Below, one piece after another: positions 45,400 through 55,199 of a stretch of 64,000 bases of DNA. The stretch's first letter is position 1. Every line of letters begins with the position of its first letter. Source of the stretch: Hygrocybe punicea (taxonomy: Eukaryota; Basidiomycota; Agaricomycetes; Agaricales; Hygrophoraceae). The stretch is from the NCBI GenBank assembly GCA_963556145.1, contig OY744462.1:6820001-6884000 (forward strand). Reading direction: 5' to 3'. The notes beneath the pieces are model-generated. The model made no database searches and was not told where the DNA came from. It worked only from the letters and a program-made list of their open reading frames with translations. The position numbers and the translations under genes were made by a program.

Positions 45400-46609
45400 A
45401 GGATTGTGGGGATTCAGCTGGCGCAAGTGCGTGAGTCCAAGGTTCTTCCATGGGGTTTTCTATGTTGTTAGCGTCCATGTCTTTACATTTTTTGGTGAAT
45501 GTGGGGCATGCTCTGTCCCAGCTGGTATGCCCATCCCTGCCACAAGGTGTGCATCAAGCTTTGTTACTGATTGTGCAATCTATGGTGCAATGATTGTTGC
45601 CACATGTGCTGCAGGTGTCTCCACAAGCCAGGCACAAGGAGGCTATGTGGTTCCACAGTTGACATCATAGGCAGCAGAGGGGCTCTCTTTTGCATTTGTT
45701 GGCTTTAATATGTTTATGGCAGATGTAAAAACCTTTGGATATAATTGAGTTAGTGGAGTCAGGAGTAGAGAGTGTGAATATAGCATGACCCCAAGTCTGA
45801 TTTGCTGCATGTTTCTTTTTCGGTTTGATCCAATTAGCTTTAATGATGGTGCCCACCAGTAGGTCATTAGTTTCTTCGATTTCTCTTAGGTTTCCTGCAT
45901 CTTCAGGGTTGAACGTGAGGGGGATGAAGCATGCTATAAGTGCATAGGTCCGTGATTTGATATCTGCGCCATAACTGAAGTTGGTTGTGAATTCTTCGCG
46001 ATGGGTGTTGGAAAGTATCCAGTAGTCTGAGTTTGCTTCTAGGAGGATCCCTCCGTTTTGGAGTCTGGATGCGCCTTGGAATTTTTGGCCTTCTGGGGCT
46101 CCTATTGTGTGGATGGCATGATTGGCCTTATTGACGATGCTGGCATAGCTGATTTTCGCTAGTTCTTCACTGTGGGGGGGCTTAATGTCGAGTAGGATTT
46201 GTTGGGCCTGTAACACTTCTCTCAAGCTGGTTAGTGGACTTTTAGGATTGGGGTGGGAGTGTCTAGGTTGGTTTACTAGTGTGTCTTTGTATGTAATGGT
46301 AGTGGCCTTGAGGGCATTTGACAAGTTTTGGATGTCATTGGCGAGTTGTTGTAGTTGATTTTTTGCGTGTTCTAGATTGTTCTTGGCATTTTTGGAGACT
46401 CTGTCTATGATTGTGTCAATAATGGGCCCGAGGCTTTGCACAGTTGGAATGGGTTGATCAATGCTTAGCCTGTCGACTAGTTTTTTGGATAGCACCACAG
46501 CTTTGAGTTCTAGATCCAGGTTTAGGAGTATGAAGGCAATTGATTTGATGGTGTTGTTGGCATTGGTGTTGTCAGCAAGGTCATTTCCTGTGATTAGATG
46601 GAATAACAT
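45400..46609 (-). pseudogene. LINE ORF1 (RNA-binding, zinc-knuckle protein)
   Basis: Open from 46609 to a TGA at 45665, then readable onward in the same frame through a second TGA at 45554. It has a coiled-coil-like region near 46.4 kb (KNNLEHAKNQLQQLANDIQ), a central domain (GGILLEANSDYWILS), and Cys/His knuckles after 45.69 kb (CTPCGRDGHTSWDRAC is the clearest). This is the layout of the nucleic-acid-binding ORF1 protein of Tad-like LINEs. Both stops fit decayed CGA codons inside knuckles where Arg is plausible. Confidence 0.7.
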
Positions 46610-46650
46610 TCCGGAGAGGATGGAGGCGTCATAGTTTTTGTGATCTAAGG

Positions 46651-46837
46651 AAGGGAACTTAGTGGAGAGGTATTCCCAGTGAAAAGTCGCAAGTTTAACA
46701 AAGATTTAGATATGATAAGTCCTTTTAAATTGGGTTGCAAATAATAAAATCATTCTGAGAGAAAAGACAACGATTAAAAATGAGAATAAAATAGACTTAT
46801 GTTCTTGTAGACTAAAACTCTTTTTTTGTGTAACTAA
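46651..46837. other. AT-rich junction between LINE and TIR element
   Basis: No gene. It contains CCCAGTGAAAAGTCGCAAG (from about 46679, plus strand), also present on the minus strand at 49486-49505. The sequence ends with the GTAACTAA target duplication of the next element. Confidence 0.4.
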
Positions 46838-47644
46838 TAGTGTTGGGGAAGTTCGGTCTCAGACCGACCCAAACCCGGTTTAGACCGAACCGAAACCGCC
46901 GGTTTCGGTTTCGGTTTGGGAAATTTCGGCTGAGACCGAACCGTTCAGTCTCCGGTTTGGAGATTTGGCCGCGGGCCGAAACGGTTTCAAACTCAGTTTG
47001 AACCGCAAACCGACAGTCCAAAGTCGGCTACATGGCTGACTTCGAAAGTCACCCAAAGTCACCAACCCCACCAACCCCACCCCCGATATACGCCAAACGA
47101 AGACGATGGAGCACCCGAGGTCGACAAAATGGGCGGCGGGGTACTCCCTGCCGCCCGCGTATGTTTTTTATTTTTATTTATTCGAACTTAACTAACGCAT
47201 TTACAAATTACAGGTTGATGCACCACGGCCACCACCACCACCACCACCACCACCATCACGCGTCCACCGAAAACGGCCAACGCGGTCAACCCACATCGCA
47301 TGTACAACGCGTGTGACGCGTCGGGACACCCATGGAGAAGCCCGCGTGCGGCTCAATGCCGGCGCAGGGTGTGCCAGCACCCCAGCACCCCAATCTCACC
47401 TCGCAAACAGGCTGGCCACGTCAATTGACGTGCGCAGCACTGTTGCGAGGTCAGAATGGTGCAGGGGCACTGAGCACTAGCGGTCCGCGGTTCAGACCAC
47501 GTTTGGACCGAAACCGAACCGATGCAAACCGTTTGCATCGGTTTCGGTCTGGTTTGGGGACTTTGGGTGGAAAACCGGACCATTCGGTTTCCGGTTTGGG
47601 CAAAAAGGCCCCAAACCGGACCAAACCGAACTTCCCCAACACTA
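46838..47644. mobile_element. 807-bp non-autonomous TIR element
   Basis: Ends TAGTGTTGGGGAAGTTCGG and CTTCCCCAACACTA are inverted, with subterminal CGGTTT/AAACCG arrays, as in the 5.75-kb element. A perfect 8-bp duplication GTAACTAA flanks it (46830-46837 and 47645-47652). Inside: an AT-rich intron-like spacer (47160-47215) with CTTAACTAAC, a CAC run (47230-47260), and ACGTCAATTGACGT (47418-47431). No transposase. Confidence 0.85.
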
Positions 47645-47842
47645 GTAACTAAGACAAGATATATCCAATACGAGAATAGAAAACCGAATCAAAAAAAAAA
47701 GTATGATGTCATGGCTGGGACTTAACATTTTCTCGTTCGTTCCGTTCCTCTCTGCTTCCTACTTCCATGTCCTTCCCTCCTCCTCGTCCCCTCACCCCTA
47801 CCTTTTCCTCGCTTGCCCGCCTCTACCACCACTATCACCATT

Positions 47843-48950
47843 ATGACGACTACCACTAACCGAGCACAACATCACCCCCGCTCACCGTCCTCCCCAGCGC
47901 CCTCCCTCAACTCTCCTGGGCCCCTGTCCCTCCTCGGTACCTCCCCGTCTGTCTCCTCCACCTTCTCTGACATCTCCGTATTGTCTCCTGGCCCCTCCTC
48001 CAGCATCCCGAGCATGCCCCCAAGCAAGAAAATTGGTGACTTTCCTCTCCCGGTCCAATCTCACTGATAACCAGGCTCTCACAATTACAATTTCCCAGAA
48101 ATGCGATGCTGCACGCCCCCATTGTGGAACATGTGTAAAGTGAGTCCCTCTTGGTCAAAAAAGAAAATACTCAAATGTGTATCCAAGACAATAGCAGGTG
48201 CTAGTAAGTGTGCCCACGCCCGTCGGCTATGCGTAAGTGCTGTTCACAATGGTCTGCAATTAAACAACAACAAAACACAGGCACCCGAGCAAACCGCAGT
48301 GTTCCTACGACCCCGTAGAAGGTCTGGTCCTCGCCCCAGATACTGACCCTGTGGACAAGATCAGACAGCTTGAAAAAGAAATTTGTGAGTCCGTCTGCCA
48401 ATTGCCACCTGATTTGGCTTATGTGGCCTTATAGCCCATCTCAAAGGCAGACTCTTCGACAAGCAAACACACCTGTCGCCTTCCCCAAGCCGCCATGCTG
48501 CCCATATTCGAAACTCGTCTTCCTCATCGGGAGCCGGTCGGCATTCTCCCAACGCTTCGGGATCCCCTGCCACAAGTGGAATAGCCTTACCCCAGGCTTC
48601 ACTAGACATGATGAATCTGAGTCTGATATCGGACAGCCCGGACACGCGTTATCGTAGTGAAAGTGGTAGTCCAGAGATGTTGAATTCCAAGGGAGCCGAT
48701 CCGTTCGTGGATCTTCTTTTCTCGGGTTGGAATCCCGGTCTCCCAGATCCCATTCTTCTTCACCACTAGTCCGTTGTCTCTTTAATGAATGTGGCGTCCG
48801 GATGTCTGAAGTGCCTTCTACAGCATAGCTATATTTTTCAGATGCGACCCATGTGGAACTAGAGTATTGCACCGTCCATCCTTCCTTGCATCTTTGCACC
48901 TACCACCATGCGACCCGGGATTCCCTCACTGCCATATTGCACGCTATAGT
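47843..48950 (+). pseudogene. Truncated Zn2Cys6 transcription factor gene
   Basis: The N-terminal Ser/Pro-rich exon starts at ATG 47843. A zinc-cluster exon at about 48099-48138 has KCDAARPHCGTC; the rest of the cluster appears as KCAHARR near 48.21 kb and KPQCSYD near 48.29 kb. Then come DPVDKIRQLEKEI (a dimerisation helix) and the beginning of the fungal regulator domain (SGWNPGLPDP, then CDPCGT and LHRPSFLASL near 48.85 kb). Exon phases around the cluster do not fit without a one-base change and the C-terminal two thirds are missing, so the gene is dead. Zn2Cys6 proteins bind DNA as nuclear regulators; the target is unknown. Confidence 0.65.
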
Positions 48951-50404
48951 TGAGCCAATACCTTTTTTTTAAGATTCTTATCACTGAGCCTAAATATCAC
49001 TGCTTAGTGTGCTTCAGCTTCCCGGTGGTCTCCACACAGTATGGTAACACAGCTGGATGGAACTTGCCGTGATCAATTTGCCGAGTACCACGCAGGCAAG
49101 ACCAGACAATACATCGACAAGACCACGGTCAGCGGTCAGGATATTTTTCCAGTGATGCAAGCCTTGTACCCTTCTTGGCTGGTATTTTTACCTGGAGGGT
49201 CGATGGGTTGAGGTCTGGATTTTTGCTGGATTCCAAACTCGGGTTGCCGGGAACGGGGCAGCAGGGGAACAGGGCAGCGGGGGAACGGGGCAGCGGGGGA
49301 GTGGGGGAGCAGGGGAACGGCAGCTCTTTTTCCCTACGCTTTCTAAATGTTTTCAACTCTTTTCAACTTGAAATGTTATTCATTCCGACACTATCTAATA
49401 AGAAAAACATTGAGCAGGAGTGCAGATTTAGTTTAAAATATGGCAAATCTATTGTATTTGTTTTTATACCACATAAAACATTCTAAACCTTGCGACTTTT
49501 CACTGGGAGGTATTCCCTAGCCTCCCCCATAGTATCTATGTCTTCATTTTCGGTGTCTTCTTGTCTGGGGTTCTTCTTTCTGTGCGATCCAGTCTGGGGT
49601 ATGGGGGGTGTTTTGTTGGTCATGGGGTCTTGGTTTGTGGATTTGGAGCTGTTTTTGCTGCTAGGAAGCATGGACTGTCACATTTTGGCTGGTTGTTGAT
49701 TTTTATTGGGTGGCATAGACTGAGGTTAGTATTGTAAGGGATATTGAATGTAATGACATTTTAATGGAGGGCCTGAAGCCGCTGATGAAGAGCTCCTTAT
49801 TGCGGGGTCCCAGAAGGGCGCCACATGGTCAAGGATCAAGAGACCTTTCATAATGAATGTTAGGAAATAAAGAATGAAGCCACTTGTTCATTATATTTGT
49901 GTTAAAAATGTATAAAAGTTATGTCATATGTTTTCCAATTTTGTTGCTTATGATATGTTAAAGTAAAACATATTAATTTCAGCACAACTTCAAGATAATT
50001 TTCTAATAAATATCATGCTGTGCATCCAGTGAGTGGATATCTCAATATTATTTGATCCTCATCCGTCTCCTGTGACAAACTTACGTAAGTAATCAACTGC
50101 AATCCCGGTATAATTCAATTATCCATTATCCTTCGTCCGTCATGCATCATGCTCCTCTCAGCGTCTCGCAATACCCTCAAACACAAGTCAGTCCCCCCCA
50201 CATTCTCAGAACGATTTTAATTTACATGCTTGTCACAGAGGGTGTTCTCAAACCTACCCATCCCTATCTCTTCGCTTATGGAACTCTACCGACATCATTC
50301 GATCCCTTGTCGCCAAACCTGGCCACAATCACCAATGCAGTCGCTCAACCTCTAGCTTATCTCACCGGCCTTCCGTTACGATACCCAGCGCCAGCTCAAT
50401 TCTC
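48951..50404. other. Intergenic region with a short minisatellite and a LINE-like scrap
   Basis: At 49243-49320 GGGAACGGGGCAGC-type words repeat five to six times. At 49740-49483 (minus) a charged reading ending EAREYLPVKSRKV resembles a short plus-strand reading near 46.68 kb beside the LINE. The remainder is AT-rich without a gene. The first ATGs near 50142 do not join in phase to the next gene. Confidence 0.35.
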
Positions 50405-52794
50405 ATGCCTTCTTCTTCCGACTTTTCTCAATTGGCGGACAGCCACATGTTCATCGACAAAAGCCTCGCTCTTTATGACTTCCTTCATGAAGGCCACCCT
50501 GTCCATCTTCTGCTTCGTCCACGCCGTTCGGGTAAGACAACCTTGTTGAGCATGTTTCGGTGAGATGCACCATAAACTTTGCAGCGCGAAGTCTCAAATA
50601 CCGCTATTATGTTTATAGAGATTTTTTCGAGCTTACCAATGCCGCTGAGAGAGCACGGCGGCAGGAGTTATTCGAAAAGAATGATCTCGTTGTCACCCGT
50701 CACGCGAAGTTTGAGGCTGAATTCGGGCAATATCCTGTCTTGAACGTGGATTTATCGGTAAGCAAATGTTGGTTATTCTGCTATTAACGCTGATGCGTCA
50801 TCGGTGCGAAGAACGTGTTTGGGTCAACCATGAATGAACTTTTGCAGACGTTCAAGACCCAGGTTTCAAGCATAGCCCGGCAATTAGAGAGGGACGGCTT
50901 CTTCGAGAATCTCCGAGAGCTTCACAAGCGCGATCAAAAATTTCTCAATCAAGTTCTGACGGAGGAGCTTGGCGACTCAGGGTGGCCAACCGCGCTGTTC
51001 ACGTTGACAAGGATCCTTCATACCCTGCATAGGAAAGAAGTAGTGATGAGTATGATACGCCAACGTCCTCAGTTGTGCAACATGGCTATTTTCCACAGGT
51101 ACCTTTTGCCTTTAATTGATCATCGTGCAGGTTTTCAGCCAACATATGCAGGCTAATGATTTTTTTCGGAGTGTCTTCTCACCGCTGCTCAAGGTCGGTG
51201 TGTTTCATTGCAAACAAGCTGGCTAACTTATTTGAGTTCCTGTTGCAGAATAACAAACATCTCCGAGGAGTCCTGCTAGTGGGCATTTTACGCGTCGCCA
51301 AATCGGGCTGGCTATCCGGAGTGAACAACCTCACAGTCAGCTTCCTTCCTTCTCCAATTTCAACGCCTAAGTTCCCTTTCCAGGTATTTCCCTTGGGTGA
51401 ATCGAAGAGATATTCAACGGCCTGTATGTTTACGGAGGAGGAAACGCGCATGGCGTACGACCGACAAAATGCGGCGTTAAGTGATGGAGAGGTTCGCCTG
51501 GCAATAATGTATCAAGAATATTCGGTGACTTGTTCCCCAGACCCTTCCCTTTACATTTGAACAGCTTGATGAATGGTACAATGGTTACAACACGTTCGAT
51601 GGCAGGAAACTTTACAACCCTTGGTCGATTGCACGAGCTCTCACCGAGAGAAAATTAGGTTCTTACTGGGTCTCGTCAGGCAACTATTGATTCTGTCATT
51701 TCCATCTTAGATGTGAACCAATCCTTTGATAGGTAATGATACGATTATTCAAACGCATCTCGTCCATATGCTTCGGACAAGCGACCATTTCCGTGCACAA
51801 ATAGCAGCCCTTGTCGCCAATAAACCCATGATAATCGAGATAGATGAGGAGATGTCATATCACCCGTTGGTCATATTCCATTCATCTATGTGATCGCTGA
51901 CAGTCATCCAGCCTGCCAAATTTGACAGTCCGGGAGTTGTGGACATTGATATTCTATGCAGGATATGTGACCAAAGTACGAACTTTGTGACACCATCCTC
52001 ACATAGCAATCTCATTTGGAATATAGCTCCCTAGTAATTTTATAATTGGCCCTCAAGACGACGAGGTCAGTATTACAACCAGTTCTGACAGTGATGGCTT
52101 GGGAAAGATGGTCACTGTTTCAATACCCAACGGCGAAATTCGATCAGCATTCCAGCACTGGATTCGTGCTGACCTCACCAACCGCCTGTCTCCTGAACTC
52201 CGTGGCCGCAGCGTAGAAATGTTTCATGCCTTGGTGTATGGTTCTATGGCCTCATTTGCCCAGGAACTCCGGAGTGTCATTTTCAACAACATGCCCAGTC
52301 AGCTTTTCGGCAAGGAGGATGTGTATCAGGGGTACATCTCCGCATATTTTGGATCTGCTTCTCTGGGTGTGCGTTTAAACCCAGAGTGGAAGGTCACAAT
52401 GGAGCACCCCGCTGGAGCTGGCCGCCTTGATTTACTTGTCCAACGTCCTGGAGAGAAGCGTTCCGTCATTCTGGAGCTGAAGCGGGCTCAGCGGGGGAAA
52501 CTGGAGGGATATGGTCCACTACAGCGCAAGCAGCTCACAAAGCTGACAGGTGAAGCTATGGTACAACATGAAACAAGAGATTATCGTGCAACATTGTCAG
52601 AGCATGTCACCGAGCTCCGGGAGTATGGAGTGGCATTTCTTGGACCATATTGTGCGGTTGAAGGACGTTTGCTTGAACGGAAAATTGGAGGGCAGTGGAT
52701 GGTCAAGGAGTTATATACGGCCAAGCAAGATGAGCAGGGACGTGCTCGACTGTATCGGCTAAGTAAAAAGTACAGTCGGTTGCATAAAGATTGA
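50405..52794 (+). pseudogene. AAA-ATPase-like plus PD-(D/E)XK nuclease-like gene, frame-broken
   Basis: Exons 50405-50559, 50619-50757 and from 50812 are in phase. The N-terminal part has a Walker-A-like LRPRRSGKTTLL. Later words include DEYDTP (Walker B region), HLRGVLLVGI, LDEWYNGY and NPWSI, all typical of this ATPase family. The last exon (about 52063-52794, open to the stop) carries the nuclease core GRLDLLV ... VILELKRA, i.e. the D...ExK pattern. At least three breaks exist: a deletion just before DEYDTP (near 51044), a base missing in the T run near 51165, and a shift near 51687 giving TGA. The architecture is shared with Crinkler-like effector and transposon-linked nucleases. The final six codons come from a Tc1-like element. 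Either a pseudogene or a poorly assembled copy. Confidence 0.65.
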
Positions 52795-53657
52795 GAAACA
52801 CAATCTGCAAAAAATTTGTTTGCTAAGCTTGCTATAACCTTAATTTAGCAATTTGTCATGATTTGTCACACATTGTCACAGATCAGTCACAGCATCTTAT
52901 CAGTACAGTGCTCAAAATACCACAAGATCTGTGGGCCAGTCCAGTGCTATAAAGGTAAGTGCTTCAAGTACAGACTCCCCAGTGTCAATTATTGATGCCC
53001 CTCACTGGCACTCCAGTTCAGAATGTGCCCACTCAGGCAACTCACACCACTCTCATTCCCAAAACCACTCTCACCTGTCCAGTACTGCTCATGAGAGGGG
53101 ATTTCCTCTGCTGTACATCCAAAATGATGAGGAGAACATGCTGAGCTGCCCTCTGATGGTTGGCTCAACAATCCAAGTTGGATTGGTAAGGTCTTCTTTT
53201 ATTTTCATCATTATATCACTGAGATAACTCTGTTATGTAGCATAAATCCACCTAAATTTTATCATACCAGACAGGAGATCAAGGCTGATCTCATCACCAC
53301 CAGCTGCCCTGTCCCACCCAACATTTTCCCTCCTCTTCAACCAGCCGCCCAAGCTCCTTTCACGTGTGGAGAAAATTGGCCTTGGTGGTTGGGTCCGATA
53401 GTTAACCAGTTGGCCAGTGTCTTCATAGTATTGGATAACTCTGTATATGGTACTCTGACTACATCCTACAAGGTTCATGATTTCTCCAGCCATACAGTCT
53501 TCTTGGCGCCAGGCCACAATCAGCGAGCGCATACTGATTGTCAACAATATCAAGTGACAGCATGAATAAGGGAAAAGTCATGCGGCCAGACCCTATTGCA
53601 AACTTAGATAAACAAGTTTTTGTGGATTGTGTTTCTCAATCTTTATGCAACTGACTG
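52773..53657. mobile_element. 885-bp Tc1/mariner-like element
   Basis: Ends CAGTCGGTTGCATAAAGATT and CTTTATGCAACTGACTG are inverted repeats (about 60 bp similar, including GATTGAGAAACACAATC) and are flanked by TA on both sides (52771-52772, 53658-53659). On the minus strand (53553-53233) a helix-turn-helix remnant is visible (SLIVAWRQE ... MNLVGCSQSTIYRVIQYYED), as in the N-terminus of Tc1-like transposases. The DDE catalytic part is absent. It inserted in the stop codon of the upstream gene. Confidence 0.82.
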
Positions 53658-53659
53658 TA

Positions 53660-54249
53660 ATACCATGCATCATTCTAGGTCATATCTGAGTCCTTTCAAG
53701 TACTTGAGAGCAAACTTCAATAATGATCATTATCTTATACCAGTGATAAAAAAACACTAGTAGGCTTGTATGTACAATGGATGGGAGGTTGAACATGAAA
53801 TATGAGAGTCAAGGAGGGTATGAAGTCCAGTACTTATGACCATTCCTCTTTCCATCAGCAAAACACGGTATTCATGATTTGCCCTGGTGGTGTTTGGCTG
53901 TGATATGCAAAATAGGTCATTGTCTACAATTGCATGTAATTGCTTTGTGTTGTACCAGAATTTTTGTGGTTAGTTTGAAATGCAATCATCACATAGTGGA
54001 GGATTGGCAAAGGAACATTGTTAGTCTGAAGCCTAGATATAATGCTATATGGCATACCAAAGTCGGCAGTACATTTCTAGGCAGAGCAAGGTGTTCATAC
54101 CCTCTTGCCAACTCCCATGGTGTATTGGAAATAAATGGGCAATGTTTTATGGCATAGATATTGCATGGTAAAGCTTAAAGTGGTGCATTTCTTGACAGTT
54201 TCGGTACAAAGCTGAATGACATGAAAATATTATACCTTATCAGTAAATC
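53660..54249. other. CpG-poor sequence, no gene
   Basis: AT-rich sequence without supported coding regions. A 92-codon frame at 53879 has no family features. Confidence 0.4.
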
Positions 54250-54760
54250 TGAACAAATTACTCCATTGTTGTTGTCACTATAATCATCATCTCACTGCCA
54301 ATGCCAGTGAGTGGTGGTGGTATGCTCCTGCCATTGTTGCTGCCACCGTGACCACCATTGTTGTTGGTGGTGATGTCATCCTGCCACAGCTGCAAGTAGG
54401 TGGTTGTGGTTGTGGTCAGAGTTGTTGTCATCCTGCTGCTGCTGCCAGTTGGCACAACTTGGCAGTGGTGGTGGCTGACATTGTCCTGTTGCTGCTGCTG
54501 CCAGTGGGTGGTGGTTGTGGTTGTCAAGATTGTTGTCAAAGTCATCCTGCTGCCAGTTGGCAGTGGTGGCTGACATGTCCCACCACAGTTGTGGTGATTG
54601 TGGTTGTCGAAATTGTCATCATTGTTGTTGTTGTTCTGCCGCTGTAGTTGGCAGTGGTGGTGGCCTGCTGCCGCCACCATGGTGGTTGTTGTCGTTGAGA
54701 TCATTGCAGTGGTGGCTACATCAGCAACACAGCCATTAGTGATACAGATCTGCCACATGC
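54250..54760. repeat. GTGGTTGTGG/CTGCTGCTGCC low-complexity repeats
   Basis: Units of about 100 bp recur with the order TCATCCTGCTGC, TGCCAGTTGGCA, GTGGTGGCTGACAT and GGTTGTGGTTGTC. The 166-codon minus-strand frame (Thr/Asn/His/Gln-rich) is a by-product of the repeat. Confidence 0.7.
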
Positions 54761-55199
54761 TGTGCAGACATCCATAGCATCATAGAGTCATGTCTGAATC
54801 TGTATAGTACCACACAACATCTATACAAGTCTGTGCAGCTGGCTGTCTCACCTGTACAGAGCTGTATAGACCAGTCAACTATCTGTACAGTACTACATAA
54901 CCACATCCAGAATGCAGCCAGAGCACTTATTTTATATTTTATATTCCGATATTTTCATCATTATATAAAAGAAAAGCAAACAAAATTATATTGATCTACT
55001 ACCAACATAACAAAGATCCATGCAAAAACTCGAGGCTCTGGCAGTTAGTAACATGGGTAAACCCACAGGGCCCAACCAATACCTGTACCCATCAAAACCC
55101 ATACCTGATGCCCCATGGGTACTTTTTTGGTGGGTTTATTGTGGATAGCAGGTGGGTACCCATGTGGGTCACCTGGGGTTTCAACCTTGAATTGATTGC
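54761..55199. other. AT-rich spacer
   Basis: Repeated CTGTACAG/CTGTATAG words at 54.78-54.9 kb, then AT-rich sequence up to the TTGC target duplication of the next element. No gene. Confidence 0.4.

Larger units (their letters stand above)
41135..46650 (-). mobile_element. Tad-like LINE, body (ORF1 and most of ORF2), degenerate
   Basis: From 5' to 3' on the minus strand: ORF1 (46609-45400), the endonuclease (about 45000-44303), a solo LTR insertion (43518-44302), the reverse transcriptase (about 43200-41970) and RNase H (41480-41140). The 3' rest lies at 25093-26096. Order and motifs are those of a non-LTR retrotransposon with APE endonuclease and RNase H. Stops and frameshifts inactivate it. 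The 5' end is not sharply defined; see the finding on a short inverted fragment near 46.68 kb. Confidence 0.82.

Noticed and set aside
50142..50549. 135-codon frame as the start of the ATPase/nuclease gene
   Set aside because: It is in another frame than the Walker A exon, and no intron choice joins the two in phase; the in-frame ATG at 50405 is preferred.
54258..54758. 166-codon Thr/Asn/Gln/His-rich frame, prion-like at first sight
   Set aside because: Product of the GTGGTTGTGG/CTGCTGCC repeat; no unique sequence at either end.
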